DNA of 64,000 nt from Aeromonas taiwanensis (GTDB taxonomy: Bacteria > Pseudomonadota > Gammaproteobacteria > Enterobacterales > Aeromonadaceae). The notes beneath the pieces are model-generated. The model was not told the origin of the DNA, searched no databases, and saw nothing but the letters and a program-made list of their open reading frames with translations. The position numbers and the translations under genes were made by a program. Location: positions 84,164 to 148,163 of the forward strand of contig NZ_CDDD01000087.1 of the NCBI RefSeq assembly GCF_000820165.1, in the 5' to 3' direction. Shown piece after piece: positions 17,285 to 25,523 of the stretch. The number at the start of each line of letters is the position of its first letter. The stretch's first letter is position 1.

Positions 17285-19078
17285 TTAGTTGATGGCTACG
17301 TTTGCCGCCACGGCGATCTGATAGATGATCTGGGTGATGTCTTTGACAGACTGCATGGTCTTGCTGTCGACCTTGGGCAACACCATGATCTGATCTCCTG
17401 GCTGGACATTGCCCTGCCCTTTGAACTCCACCAAACCATTGGCATGTACGATGGCGATGCGCTGATCGTTCGCACGTTCGCTAAACCCACCCGCCCAGGC
17501 GACATAGTCATCGAGGTTGGCATTGGGGTTGTAGACCACGGCCTGCGGCATCAGCACTTCACCGCCAACCTGAATGAGATCCGTCTTGTTGGGGATCACT
17601 ATCTGATCGCCCTGCTCCAGTTGAATGTTGGCGATGATGCCCTTGTCGGCGACCACGACCTTGCCAAGGGGCTGGATCTTGCGCGCCTTGTCTACGAACT
17701 GCATGACCAGTTCGGCTTCCTTGGCCCGAATGGTCGCTTCACCATCCGAACTGGCCGGGGCGGTGAATACGCTGCGCTCCAGCCGGTTTAGAGACTCATC
17801 GAGCATCTCTTTCTGGCGGATGGCCACACTCTTGCGCATCAGATAGATGGATTGGTAATCAGCCAGATCCGGATTGATCGGAATGTGGTTGAGCAGGTCG
17901 TGCAGTTTGGTTTCTTTGCGCACGGTGAAGTAGGAGGGGCCCATATAACTGCCGCTGACCTGCACGTCGTAAACCTGTGCGTGCATATCATCGTTGAACA
18001 GGACCTTGTCGCCGTCCTTGAGCTGTACCTGGGCAAAATCCTTGTAGGGCAGATAGATGGAGAAGGGACCGCTTGAGCGATCACCAACCACCCCGACGTG
18101 GCTCACCTTGGCGAGGGGGAGGGCATAATTGACCAGCTCAGCCCCCAGCGTATTGTGCTGTTTCAACTCGAAGCGGAACGGATTGCGAACCTTGCCAGCC
18201 ACATTGACCATGGGCCCTTGAGGCTCGACCAGGATGACGTCCTGATCTTTAAGCGACAGCTTGGGCATGCGACCTTTCTGCATGAACTCATACAGATCGA
18301 TCTGCTGTATGACCTGATTCTGGCGTAATACCTTGATTTTACGGTAGCTGCCGCGCTCTGAATCGATACCGCCAGCCCGCTTGAGGAAGTAGAGCACGCT
18401 GTCGGAAGATTGTCCGGCATATTGACCTGGGCGGATCACCGGGCCGGTGACGAATACACTCACCGGGGTGGTCGTCAGCAAATTGACATAGATATTGACG
18501 TTGTTGGTGAACACATCCCCAATCTTGCTGGTGACCAGATTATTGATTTGGCTGGCAGGGACATTCTTGACGTTGATGGGGCCCACGTCGGGAATGAAAA
18601 TGTTGCCCTGATTGTCGACGGTCACGACGTTGGAGAAGTTGACCGCCCCCCAGATCCAGATATTCAGCTTGTCCCCGGGCGCTATCAGATAATTGTCATT
18701 CAAGCCATCGCTGCGTTCTGTTTCATATCCCCCGGCAAACAGATTGGCTCCATAGGGGGGAGGGAGTCCGGCCTCAGCCTGTGGCAGCAACTTCCGCACA
18801 TCGGCTTCGCCGGGCAGTAACATGCCTTGCCGGTTTTGCTGGGCAAAGCTACCGGTTGTGGCACTCGTGTTGGCTTGGCCGCTCAATGTGGATAAGCCCC
18901 CGAGTTGAGGCCGATGGTTATCACTGGCCTGACCGGACAGGTTATAACCAAACGATGTGCCATTTGATTGGGACAGATCCGGTGCGCTGGCCGCCATGGT
19001 GGTGCAAGAGGCACTGACGAAAAACAGGAAGGCACTCAGCTGACGAAAGTTCATTTTCTTCAAAACATATCCCTTCAT
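17285..19078 (-). CDS. kpsD: Capsule export outer-membrane channel protein KpsD (OPX family)
   Basis: This 597-residue protein of the Wza/KpsD outer-membrane polysaccharide export family has an N-terminal signal peptide (hydrophobic LSAFLFFVSASCTTMAASA). The export domain runs from about residue 130 (NDNYLIAPGDKLNIWIWG), followed by SLBB-type repeats (VFVTGPVIRPGQY, VNVAGKVRNPFRF, VQVSGSYMGPSYF, IQVGGEVLMPQAV). E. coli KpsD is 558 residues and also lacks a classical lipobox. The start may be the ATG at 19078, two bases after the upstream stop, or the ATG at 19054 (MNFRQLS); neither has a strong ribosome binding site. It forms the exit channel with KpsE. Confidence 0.9.
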   Translation of the reverse strand: MKGYVLKKMNFRQLSAFLFFVSASCTTMAASAPDLSQSNGTSFGYNLSGQASDNHRPQLGGLSTLSGQANTSATTGSFAQQNRQGMLLPGEADVRKLLPQAEAGLPPPYGANLFAGGYETERSDGLNDNYLIAPGDKLNIWIWGAVNFSNVVTVDNQGNIFIPDVGPINVKNVPASQINNLVTSKIGDVFTNNVNIYVNLLTTTPVSVFVTGPVIRPGQYAGQSSDSVLYFLKRAGGIDSERGSYRKIKVLRQNQVIQQIDLYEFMQKGRMPKLSLKDQDVILVEPQGPMVNVAGKVRNPFRFELKQHNTLGAELVNYALPLAKVSHVGVVGDRSSGPFSIYLPYKDFAQVQLKDGDKVLFNDDMHAQVYDVQVSGSYMGPSYFTVRKETKLHDLLNHIPINPDLADYQSIYLMRKSVAIRQKEMLDESLNRLERSVFTAPASSDGEATIRAKEAELVMQFVDKARKIQPLGKVVVADKGIIANIQLEQGDQIVIPNKTDLIQVGGEVLMPQAVVYNPNANLDDYVAWAGGFSERANDQRIAIVHANGLVEFKGQGNVQPGDQIMVLPKVDSKTMQSVKDITQIIYQIAVAANVAIN

Positions 19079-19080
19079 GT

Positions 19081-19455
19081 TTATTGGTCAGCCAACAGGT
19101 TGCCGACAGATGCCTGTTCCAGTTGGGGGACCTGGTACCAAAGCTCTTCACGTTTGCATGCGGCACTTCTTTGAGAGTGGCCTTGATAGCTGTTCACCAG
19201 CAGCTCAACACATTCAAGCCCCAAGGCGGACACGTAGCGCTGACCAAGGGTGAATGTGATGCTGTTTGTGTTGATGGCAGTCCCTTGAGGCAGGGTATTG
19301 AGCGCCTGCTGCAAGTCTGCGGGCATGGTGTGTTGAGTGCTGGTGGCTGATGGATTGACAAGCGGGCGAGAGGCTTCGACCAGCTTTGGCTCGTAGGCGC
19401 AACCAGCAATTTGTAGTGCCAGCAGTGATGCCAGGAAACGGGTTGTGTAGCTCAT
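19081..19455 (-). CDS. Small predicted lipoprotein, first gene of capsule operon
   Basis: This 124-residue protein has a lipoprotein signal: MSYTTRFLASLLALQIAGC puts the lipidated Cys at residue 19. The mature part includes ITFTLGQRYVSALGLECVEL and ends with a possible surface segment. The RYVSALG-EC pattern occurs in small lipoproteins next to polysaccharide loci, but I do not know a function. It lies two bases upstream of kpsD and is the first gene after the ops-like leader. A helper for assembling KpsD at the outer membrane is an inference. Confidence 0.7.
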   Translation of the reverse strand: MSYTTRFLASLLALQIAGCAYEPKLVEASRPLVNPSATSTQHTMPADLQQALNTLPQGTAINTNSITFTLGQRYVSALGLECVELLVNSYQGHSQRSAACKREELWYQVPQLEQASVGNLLADQ

Positions 19456-19576
19456 ATGTCAATATTGTCCACGAAGTCGAAATCTGAAACCTAGGGATAA
19501 GCTGTGCACCACTATGTTGTACAAGTGCTTTGTCATTATTTTGGAGAGGAGAGTGCCTGTGAGCCGAAAAAGAGCA

Positions 19577-19587
19577 AAGCTACCGCA
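19577..19587 (-). promoter_or_regulatory. ops-like RfaH recruitment element
   Basis: On the minus strand the sequence TGCGGTAGCTT matches the ops consensus GGCGGTAGCnT at all defined positions but the first. It lies about 120 bases upstream of the first capsule gene and so would fall in the untranslated leader. A small inverted repeat GCAC-TCC-GTGC lies directly before it. RfaH loads at ops to help RNA polymerase finish long polysaccharide operons, which fits this 18-kb operon. Confidence 0.6.
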
Positions 19588-20113
19588 CGGAGTGCGTCAT
19601 TACCCCATCAAAGAAGCAGCTATGTTATGAAGGAATGAAAAGGCGCGCAGTCTTTAATGTTGTTTTGTTGACTGGCTAATAGATATATCCCGTGCCACTT
19701 CAAATCCAGTAATAGCAAGGGCGCCAAAGGGCGCCCAAGACTCATGCGATCCTAAATGTAAATCCAGGCAGGATCAACCCATACGAGTACCATGATGAGC
19801 AATATAAGCCTTTTTTAATGCTTTGACCTCAAAGTGTTAGGTCAAAAAATAACCAGTCCGTGTATTTTTGGACGTTTTTATTCCATTGGTGCCTATGTTG
19901 GGAGCGAGGCTATGGCCGGATGAAACGAACAAGGTTGCGATTCGCTCATTGAAATATCTAACTCACGGTATGACAGTCTATTTATTAAATATTATTAGAG
20001 GTGTCATGTTTTTCTCATGATGAGACAGTGAATTAATCTGTAAATTTCTCTCTGGACAAATATTGGTAGACCACTCCACTAAAAAAGTGTGATTTTTTAG
20101 TTTTAATATCCAT

Positions 20114-20143
20114 TTGACAACCGGCGTCCGGACTGACTATGCC
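20114..20143 (+). promoter_or_regulatory. Candidate sigma-70 promoter of the PagL-like gene
   Basis: A perfect -35 box TTGACA at 20114-20119 is followed after 18 bases by TATGCC (20138-20143), or with other spacing by GACTAT. The -10 box is weak. The start codon is about 50 bases downstream. Confidence 0.4.
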
Positions 20144-20193
20144 TGAAGTGTGCTTTGGCGCTTAAGCACAGGAGACAGGAGTAGGAGGGGAAC

Positions 20194-20718
20194 ATGGACG
20201 TAAAGGCTCTCTTGATGGTTGTATGGGTTGGTGTGTGGGCAAACTGCTCGAGTGTTCATGCCGATGACAGCATCCTGGCTTTGCAACTGGGAACGCCGGC
20301 TGAAAGCGAGAAACTCGACATATTTACCGTCGATGTGAAATACCATCACATGTTTTGGCAATGGGGTGAGTCAGGCTGCCAGTTTGGCTTGGGGGGGCGT
20401 GGCGGCCTGCTGGATGTGGGTCATGAGGCTGGGGCCAGGCTGGGAGCCGGGGCGCGCGCCGAATGTCTATGGGGCAATTGGGTCGTATGGATGCCGTTTG
20501 AAGTGCTGTGGCTCAGCAAGTATGAGTTTGGGCATAGAGGAAATGGCTTCAAGGACTATGGAGGTCCTTTCCAGCTATCGACAGGGTTGGGAGTGGGTTA
20601 CGTCTTTCATCAGAACTGGATGATTGGCTACCAATATGAGCACATGTCCAATGGCAAAATGTATGATTCCAATCCCTCGCTCGATAGTCATACCCTGCAT
20701 ATAGAGTACAGATTTTAG
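20194..20718 (+). CDS. PagL-like lipid A 3-O-deacylase
   Basis: This 174-residue outer-membrane beta-barrel of the acyloxyacyl hydrolase/PagL family has a signal peptide ending near VHA-DD (residue 23). Amphipathic strands alternate through the protein, and it ends in aromatic Phe (IEYRF), as for barrel proteins. The catalytic region YQYEHMSNGKMYDSN carries His150 and Ser152, spaced as in PagL. The third catalytic residue, Glu in Pseudomonas PagL 12 residues after the Ser, is Asp164 here. A strong ribosome binding site (AGGAGGGG) precedes the ATG. PagL removes the 3-O acyl chain from lipid A. It is transcribed divergently from the capsule operon. Confidence 0.78.
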   Translation: MDVKALLMVVWVGVWANCSSVHADDSILALQLGTPAESEKLDIFTVDVKYHHMFWQWGESGCQFGLGGRGGLLDVGHEAGARLGAGARAECLWGNWVVWMPFEVLWLSKYEFGHRGNGFKDYGGPFQLSTGLGVGYVFHQNWMIGYQYEHMSNGKMYDSNPSLDSHTLHIEYRF

Positions 20719-20747
20719 CCTGTCAGGCCTCTAGGCATGGTGCGGTA

Positions 20748-20777
20748 TGGCGGCAGTGATTAGTCGTCATGCCGCCA
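20748..20777. repeat. Inverted repeat between convergent genes
   Basis: The arms TGGCGGCA (20748-20755) and TGCCGCCA (20770-20777) are perfect inverted copies with a 14-base loop. They lie between two convergent genes. There is no adjacent T run, so it may be a weak bidirectional terminator or mRNA 3'-end stabiliser. Confidence 0.5.
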
Positions 20778-20792
20778 ATATGAAGCCCGTTT

Positions 20793-21434
20793 TTAGCGCC
20801 CCAGATACTCCCGATCGAAGAAGGTATTGACCCAGTGGGGGCGGTAGACGGCGAGCAGGGTCATGGTCATGCCGTTGAGCAGGGCCTCGGGAAAGAGCAG
20901 CAGCGGCCAGATGGAGAGGTAGTCGGCACTGATGATATGCCAAGGGTAGGTGCCGCTCATCCCCATCAGCAGGGCGCTGGCGAGGATCTTGACCGAGATG
21001 CTGAGGGCCCCTCCGAGGAAGGCGGCCACGAACAGGTAGACAAAGAGGTGGCGGGGCAGCCAGGCCCAGGTCGCCAGAAACAGCAGCCAGCTGGTGGCCA
21101 CCGGCAGGGCGACGCCGATCAGGGCCTGCCAGCCGATGTCCGCGAGTTCGGTGACATCGAAGGCTGAGAGGATCAGCAGGGTGAGGCAGGGGGCGAGCAG
21201 GGCGAGGCGCCAGCCCAGCAGCAGGGTCAGGCTGGTGAGGCCGAGAAAGTGGATCTCCAGCCCCTCGTGCAGCCCGGCCCGCAGGGTCCAGAGCGGTACC
21301 AGGACGATGGCGCTTCCCAGGCAGAGGTGCTGGTAGAGCGGGTTGGCGTGGAGGGTGCGCAGCAGGGAGGCACTCAGGCTGAAGGCGAGCAGCACCAGCC
21401 AGAGCAGGAGGGCGGCGACTTGTCCTTCACTCAT
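20793..21434 (-). CDS. CbiM-like predicted membrane protein
   Basis: This 213-residue, very hydrophobic protein has about six membrane helices. The segment LEIHFLGLTSLTLLLGWRLALLAPCL and the later FPEALLNGMTMTLLAVYRP resemble CbiM-family energy-coupling factor subunits for cobalt or nickel uptake. No CbiN, CbiQ or CbiO gene is nearby, so it is an orphan. Its ligand is unknown. It lies downstream of pflA, from which it is separated by a terminator. Confidence 0.65.
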   Translation of the reverse strand: MSEGQVAALLLWLVLLAFSLSASLLRTLHANPLYQHLCLGSAIVLVPLWTLRAGLHEGLEIHFLGLTSLTLLLGWRLALLAPCLTLLILSAFDVTELADIGWQALIGVALPVATSWLLFLATWAWLPRHLFVYLFVAAFLGGALSISVKILASALLMGMSGTYPWHIISADYLSIWPLLLFPEALLNGMTMTLLAVYRPHWVNTFFDREYLGR

Positions 21435-21497
21435 GACCTGTTCCCTCGGGTGTCGCTGTCAGTGATGACGCCGTGGCGGGCGCCTGCGGCGCAATGC

Positions 21498-21526
21498 AAA
21501 GAGGCCGCCCTGTGCCGGGCGGCCTC
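21498..21526 (-). terminator. Rho-independent terminator of pflA
   Basis: On the minus strand the stem GAGGCCGCCC/GGGCGGCCTC with a 6-base loop (21501-21526) is followed by TTT. It lies 5 bases after the pflA stop codon. Confidence 0.8.
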
Positions 21527-21531
21527 CTGTC

Positions 21532-22374
21532 TCAATACTTCACGTTGGGGTGATACTTGCCGAGGATGCCCTGGATCCTGTCCATGGTCTCCTTGCTGGG
21601 GGGCTTGATGCCGACCAGATCGTAAGTGTCTCCCAGCACGTCCCACTTGTGTTTGCCGAGCTCGTGGTAGGGCAGCAGTTCCACCTTCTCGACGCACTCC
21701 CCCAGCTCGGCGATGAACTGGCCGAGCCCTTCGGCACTCTCGTCATCGTCGGACCAGGTGGGCACCACCACGTAGCGGATCCACATGGTCTGGCCGCGGG
21801 ACGCCAGATAACGGGCGAATTCCAGGGTGTACTTGTTGCTGACGTGGGTAAGCGGAATGTGCTTCTCGTCGTTGATCTGCTTGATGTCGAGCAGCACCAG
21901 ATCGGTGTTGTCGAGCACCCGATCGAGCAGCTCGTCGTAGTGACGCACGAAGCCGTTGGTGTCCAGGCAGGTGTGGATCCCTTGTGCCTTGCAGGCGGCG
22001 AACAGCTCGGCGATGAAACCTTGCTGCAGCATGGCTTCTCCCCCGGAGGCGGTGACGCCGCCGCCCGAAGCATTCATGAAGTGGCGATAGCTGGTGAGGT
22101 CCTTCATCAGCTCGGGCACGGTGACCTCGCGGCCACCCTGGGTGTCCCAGGTGTCCCGGTTGTGGCAGTACTTGCAGCGCATCAGGCAGCCCTGCATGAA
22201 GACGATGAAGCGGATGCCGGGGCCGTCGACGGTGCCGCAGGTCTCGACGGAGTGGATCCGGCCAATGACGTCGGTGCTGCTGGTGTCGCTGGCTTCAACG
22301 GCGGCGATCTGCCGCGAGCCCTGGTCGGCAGGCCCCTTGGGTTCAACGGCAGGGATCCGGTTAATGACTGACAT
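21532..22374 (-). CDS. pflA: Pyruvate formate-lyase activating enzyme
   Basis: This radical SAM enzyme installs the glycyl radical on pyruvate formate-lyase under anaerobic conditions. The CX3CX2C cluster motif is at residues 63-70 (CLMRCKYC). The sequence then follows E. coli PflA closely, with [27 protein letters not shown] and [13 protein letters not shown] choose the ATG at 22374 (MSVINRIP), preceded by GGAG at 6 bases; a TTG further upstream is less likely. The protein has 280 residues against 246 in E. coli. The extra ~34 residues are N-terminal and look like imperfect copies of the normal start (see findings). pflB is not in the window. Confidence 0.93.
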   Translation of the reverse strand: MSVINRIPAVEPKGPADQGSRQIAAVEASDTSSTDVIGRIHSVETCGTVDGPGIRFIVFMQGCLMRCKYCHNRDTWDTQGGREVTVPELMKDLTSYRHFMNASGGGVTASGGEAMLQQGFIAELFAACKAQGIHTCLDTNGFVRHYDELLDRVLDNTDLVLLDIKQINDEKHIPLTHVSNKYTLEFARYLASRGQTMWIRYVVVPTWSDDDESAEGLGQFIAELGECVEKVELLPYHELGKHKWDVLGDTYDLVGIKPPSKETMDRIQGILGKYHPNVKY

Positions 22375-22449
22375 AGACGACTCCAATGGTTCGGACAAGG
22401 TTCGAGCGGTCGTTATTTTATGACAAAAAGCCCTATAAATCCTACATGT

Positions 22450-25389
22450 TTAGCCTGAGACGGCAGTACTCAGCAGGCTCTCCAGCGCCTTGACGGGGAG
22501 TGGCCGGCTTGTGAGGAAGCCTTGATAATGCTGGCACCCCAGAGTTTTGAGCACGGCCAGCTGTTCTTCTTCCTCTACCCCCTCCGCGGTGACGGTGAAG
22601 CGAAATACCCGGGCGAGATCCAGGATGGCCTTGACGATGGCCTTGTCCTGCTCGCTGTGCACCAGCGTCTGGATGAAGCTCCTATCCAGTTTGACCTCGT
22701 CGGCGGGCAGATCGCGCAGATAGGCGAGGGAAGAATAGCCTGTGCCGAAGTCGTCGATGGAGATGAGCAGGCCGATGGCCTTGAGCTGGCGGATCCTGGC
22801 GATGCTCTCCAGCCGGTTTTCCAGCACCACGGACTCGGTGATCTCCAGCAGCAGGCGCGACGGGGGCACGCCGGTGTCCCGCAGTATGTACTCCACCTGT
22901 TGCACGAAGCCGGCGGTGTGGAACTGGCGGGCGCTGACGTTGACCGACAGGTGGGGAATGATGAGGCCGTTGTTGAGCCAGTAGCTGTACTGGGCACAGG
23001 CGGTCTTTATCACCCAGTAGCCAATTTCCTGGATCAGGGTGGTCTCTTCTGCGATGGGGATGAACTCGCCGGGAGGGACCATGGTGCCGTCGGCCTTCTG
23101 CCAGCGCAGCAGGGCCTCCACCCCGGAGAGGCTGCCATTGTCGACCCTGTACTGGGGCTGGTAGTGCAGCACCAGCTCGTTGTTGCGCAGGGCATCGCGC
23201 AACTGGTTGTTGAGGGCCAGCTTGCTCTTCTCCCTCTCTGCCATGGCCTCGCTGAAGAAGATGTGGTTACCCTGGCCGGCGCGCTTGGCCATGTGTACCG
23301 CCGTATCGGCCTGCTGCATCAGGGCCAGATGATCCTTGTCCTCATCGCTGAACAGGCTGATCCCCACGGAGGCGCTGCAGTGCAGTTTGTGCTCGCCGAT
23401 GTCGAAGGGGGCACGGAAGAGCCCCATCAGCTCCCGGGCGAAATGCTCCGCCAGGATCTTGGCGGTAACATAGCCCTGGCCGAGCGCCGTGAAAAGAAGG
23501 GCAAACTCGTCCCCCGAGGTGCGGGCCAGCACCAGGTTCTCCTGGGGCAGGGACTTGAGGCGCACCACCACGGCCTGGAGCAGCAGGTCGCCGCTGGCAT
23601 GGCCGAGGGAGTCGTTGATCGACTTGAAGTTGTCCAGATCCAGCAGCAGCAGGGCCCCCCACTGACCGTTCGGGGCCTGCAGGGTGCGCTGCATGATGTC
23701 GTTCAGGCTGCGCCTGTTGTAGAGATCGCACAGGTCGTCGTAATAGGCGAGGCGCTCGATGTGACGGGCCGCCTCCTTCTCCTGGGTGATGTCGTGGAAG
23801 CTGCAGACGAAGTGGCTGAACTCCTCTGCCTCATCCCTGACACCGCTCACCATGAGCCGTACCGGGAAGAGACGACCCTCCTTGTGCAGGCACTGTTCCT
23901 CTCCCAGCCAGTATCCCTGGCGGTTGACGGCGGTGATCACGTCCTCTTTCAGGCTGTCGCCATAGTAGGTGGGTCTCAGGGCCTCGATGTGCTGGCCGAT
24001 CATCTCCTCGCCCACGAAGCCGGTGATGCGGCTGAAGGAAGCGTTGACCTTGAGGATGATGCCACCGTGATCCATCACCAGCAGGCCATCGTGGGTATTG
24101 AAGGCCACCTCGGCCAGGCGCAGGGCGTCATCGTTGACAAGGCGCCCTAGCTCGACGGCGGCCCGTTCACGCTGTTCGTAGAGGGCGTCGAGCAGGGGCA
24201 TGGGGTCGGCCAGAGGCCCGCCAAGCAACAGGGTAAGCTGGCCCAGGGGGACACCGTTAGGGCCAGGCAGCGGAATGCCGAGGTAGGCTTTGGCATTGAG
24301 GGCCAGCAACTGGCCGGCCTGGGGGTAGCGCAGGGCGAGATCTTCCACATAGAGGCTCTGGCCGTGCTGGAAGATCTCCTGGCCCGGGCCAAATTCCATG
24401 CGCATGGCCTTGAAAGTGGAGAAGCTGTCTCCATCCAGCACGCAGCGAGGAATGAACCAGAGATCCTGGCCGCGGGGCTGGAACTCACCGATCCAGCCGA
24501 GGGGGGCCCCACAGGCTTGCATGGCCCAGCGAAGCAGGGTGCGGCAGTAGTCATTGCCGGTCTTGCCAGCCAGGTCGGCGGGAGGGGCCATGGAGGGGGA
24601 CTCCGCCTCCACGGGTTCCGGTTGCCAGTGACCCAGCAACTGGGCGCACTGGCGCACCAGCTGCAGGGCCTCGTCGCCGATCAGGGTGCTCTCGGCATAT
24701 TCGAGGCTGAGCACGCCGATGAGTTTCTCCTGCTCCAGCAGGGCACCGTCCAGGCGGGAGCAGACGTTGGCATCGGACAGGTAATAGTGCTGGCTCAGCA
24801 TGGGCTGGTGGGCCGCCTCCGAGAAGCTCAGGGCGCCCCGGGTACGCAGGGCCCGGATATAGCGACTGTCGCCACGAATGGCGCCGAGGGACTCGACATT
24901 CAGGGTGAAGACGGGGGTCAGCTGTTCGCTGCCAAGAGGCCCGTTGGCCTGGTAGTGCCAGAGGATCAGGCGATCTGCCCCCAGCGCCTCCTTGAGGCTC
25001 TCCAGCATGGCGGCGTACTGCTGCTGGCTGGCCATCTGGCTCAGGCGAGGCAGTTGCAGCGACAGGCTGGCCGCGTTCTCCTGAGACTGGGTCTGGAGAC
25101 AGATGAGCCAGAAGGCGTCCTGCTCGCGGGAGAGGGAGATGTGCCACTGCTGGGAGGCGAAACGCAGCAGGAGCTTGCCCCCCTTGCCGCTGGCGAGCCG
25201 TTGCTCGATGGGTTGGCGCAGGGCGTCAGGCAACTGGGCAGGCCAGGCACTGCGGGGCTCATCGAGCCAGTGAAGCGGCGTCTGCATCACATCGGTCAGG
25301 GCAACCAGCCGTTGACTACGGGTATCCAGGCGAAAGAACAGCGGGGCCTGGCTGGCGGTCGGAAGATGACTGAGCGCGGTAGACGACAT
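22450..25389 (-). CDS. Cyclic-di-GMP GGDEF/EAL protein with GAF and PAS sensors
   Basis: This 979-residue cytoplasmic protein has no clear membrane helix. In order, two GAF-like regions (about residues 105-250 and 275-410) and a PAS domain (about 420-535, with GLLVMDHGGIILKVNASFSRITGF) lead to a GGDEF domain whose motif reads SGDEF (RTSGDEFALLF, about residue 624). An EAL domain follows with SGVEALLRW, then DDFGTGYSSLAYLRDLPADEVKLDRSFI. The key EAL residues are present, so phosphodiesterase activity is likely. SGDEF can still be active but may not be. It is divergent from the CoA-disulfide reductase gene. The input signal is unknown. Confidence 0.9.
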   Translation of the reverse strand: MSSTALSHLPTASQAPLFFRLDTRSQRLVALTDVMQTPLHWLDEPRSAWPAQLPDALRQPIEQRLASGKGGKLLLRFASQQWHISLSREQDAFWLICLQTQSQENAASLSLQLPRLSQMASQQQYAAMLESLKEALGADRLILWHYQANGPLGSEQLTPVFTLNVESLGAIRGDSRYIRALRTRGALSFSEAAHQPMLSQHYYLSDANVCSRLDGALLEQEKLIGVLSLEYAESTLIGDEALQLVRQCAQLLGHWQPEPVEAESPSMAPPADLAGKTGNDYCRTLLRWAMQACGAPLGWIGEFQPRGQDLWFIPRCVLDGDSFSTFKAMRMEFGPGQEIFQHGQSLYVEDLALRYPQAGQLLALNAKAYLGIPLPGPNGVPLGQLTLLLGGPLADPMPLLDALYEQRERAAVELGRLVNDDALRLAEVAFNTHDGLLVMDHGGIILKVNASFSRITGFVGEEMIGQHIEALRPTYYGDSLKEDVITAVNRQGYWLGEEQCLHKEGRLFPVRLMVSGVRDEAEEFSHFVCSFHDITQEKEAARHIERLAYYDDLCDLYNRRSLNDIMQRTLQAPNGQWGALLLLDLDNFKSINDSLGHASGDLLLQAVVVRLKSLPQENLVLARTSGDEFALLFTALGQGYVTAKILAEHFARELMGLFRAPFDIGEHKLHCSASVGISLFSDEDKDHLALMQQADTAVHMAKRAGQGNHIFFSEAMAEREKSKLALNNQLRDALRNNELVLHYQPQYRVDNGSLSGVEALLRWQKADGTMVPPGEFIPIAEETTLIQEIGYWVIKTACAQYSYWLNNGLIIPHLSVNVSARQFHTAGFVQQVEYILRDTGVPPSRLLLEITESVVLENRLESIARIRQLKAIGLLISIDDFGTGYSSLAYLRDLPADEVKLDRSFIQTLVHSEQDKAIVKAILDLARVFRFTVTAEGVEEEEQLAVLKTLGCQHYQGFLTSRPLPVKALESLLSTAVSG

Positions 25390-25461
25390 GAACGGACACT
25401 ATCCTGTTGAGCAATTGCCGGAGGCCAAGAATACTGCAAAACCGTGGCAAACAAAATTTCA

Positions 25462-25490
25462 TTGAAGTCTAAATTAGAAAGATCTAATTT
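25462..25490 (+). promoter_or_regulatory. Promoter with overlapping palindromic operator, CoA-disulfide reductase gene
   Basis: A -35 box TTGAAG (25462-25467) and a -10 box TAATTT (25485-25490) are separated by 17 bases. A perfect inverted repeat AAATTAGA-AAGA-TCTAATTT (25471-25490) covers the spacer and -10 region, 33 bases before the ATG. This is the layout of a repressor operator. An ArsR-family persulfide sensor is plausible from the gene it controls, but not shown. Confidence 0.55.
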
Positions 25491-25523
25491 ATTGTTCATT
25501 TCCAGTTGAGTGGAGTCTTGCAG

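Larger units (their letters stand above)
19456..20193. other. Long AT-rich intergenic region between capsule operon and PagL-like gene
   Basis: This divergent 738-base region holds no convincing gene on either strand. It contains the ops-like element, a perfect hairpin GGGCGCC-AAAG-GGCGCCC at 19719-19736 without a T tract, and AT-rich stretches around 19800-20100. It must carry the capsule promoter (minus strand) and the promoter of the PagL-like gene (plus strand). A weak candidate for the former on the minus strand is TTGAAG followed after 16 bases by TATTAG, at about 19678-19705. The AT-rich part would suit silencing by H-NS, which is inferred. Confidence 0.6.

Noticed and set aside
19719..19736. 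Perfect hairpin GGGCGCC-AAAG-GGCGCCC as a terminator
   Set aside because: There is no T tract on either side and no gene ends nearby. It is kept only as a note within the intergenic entry.
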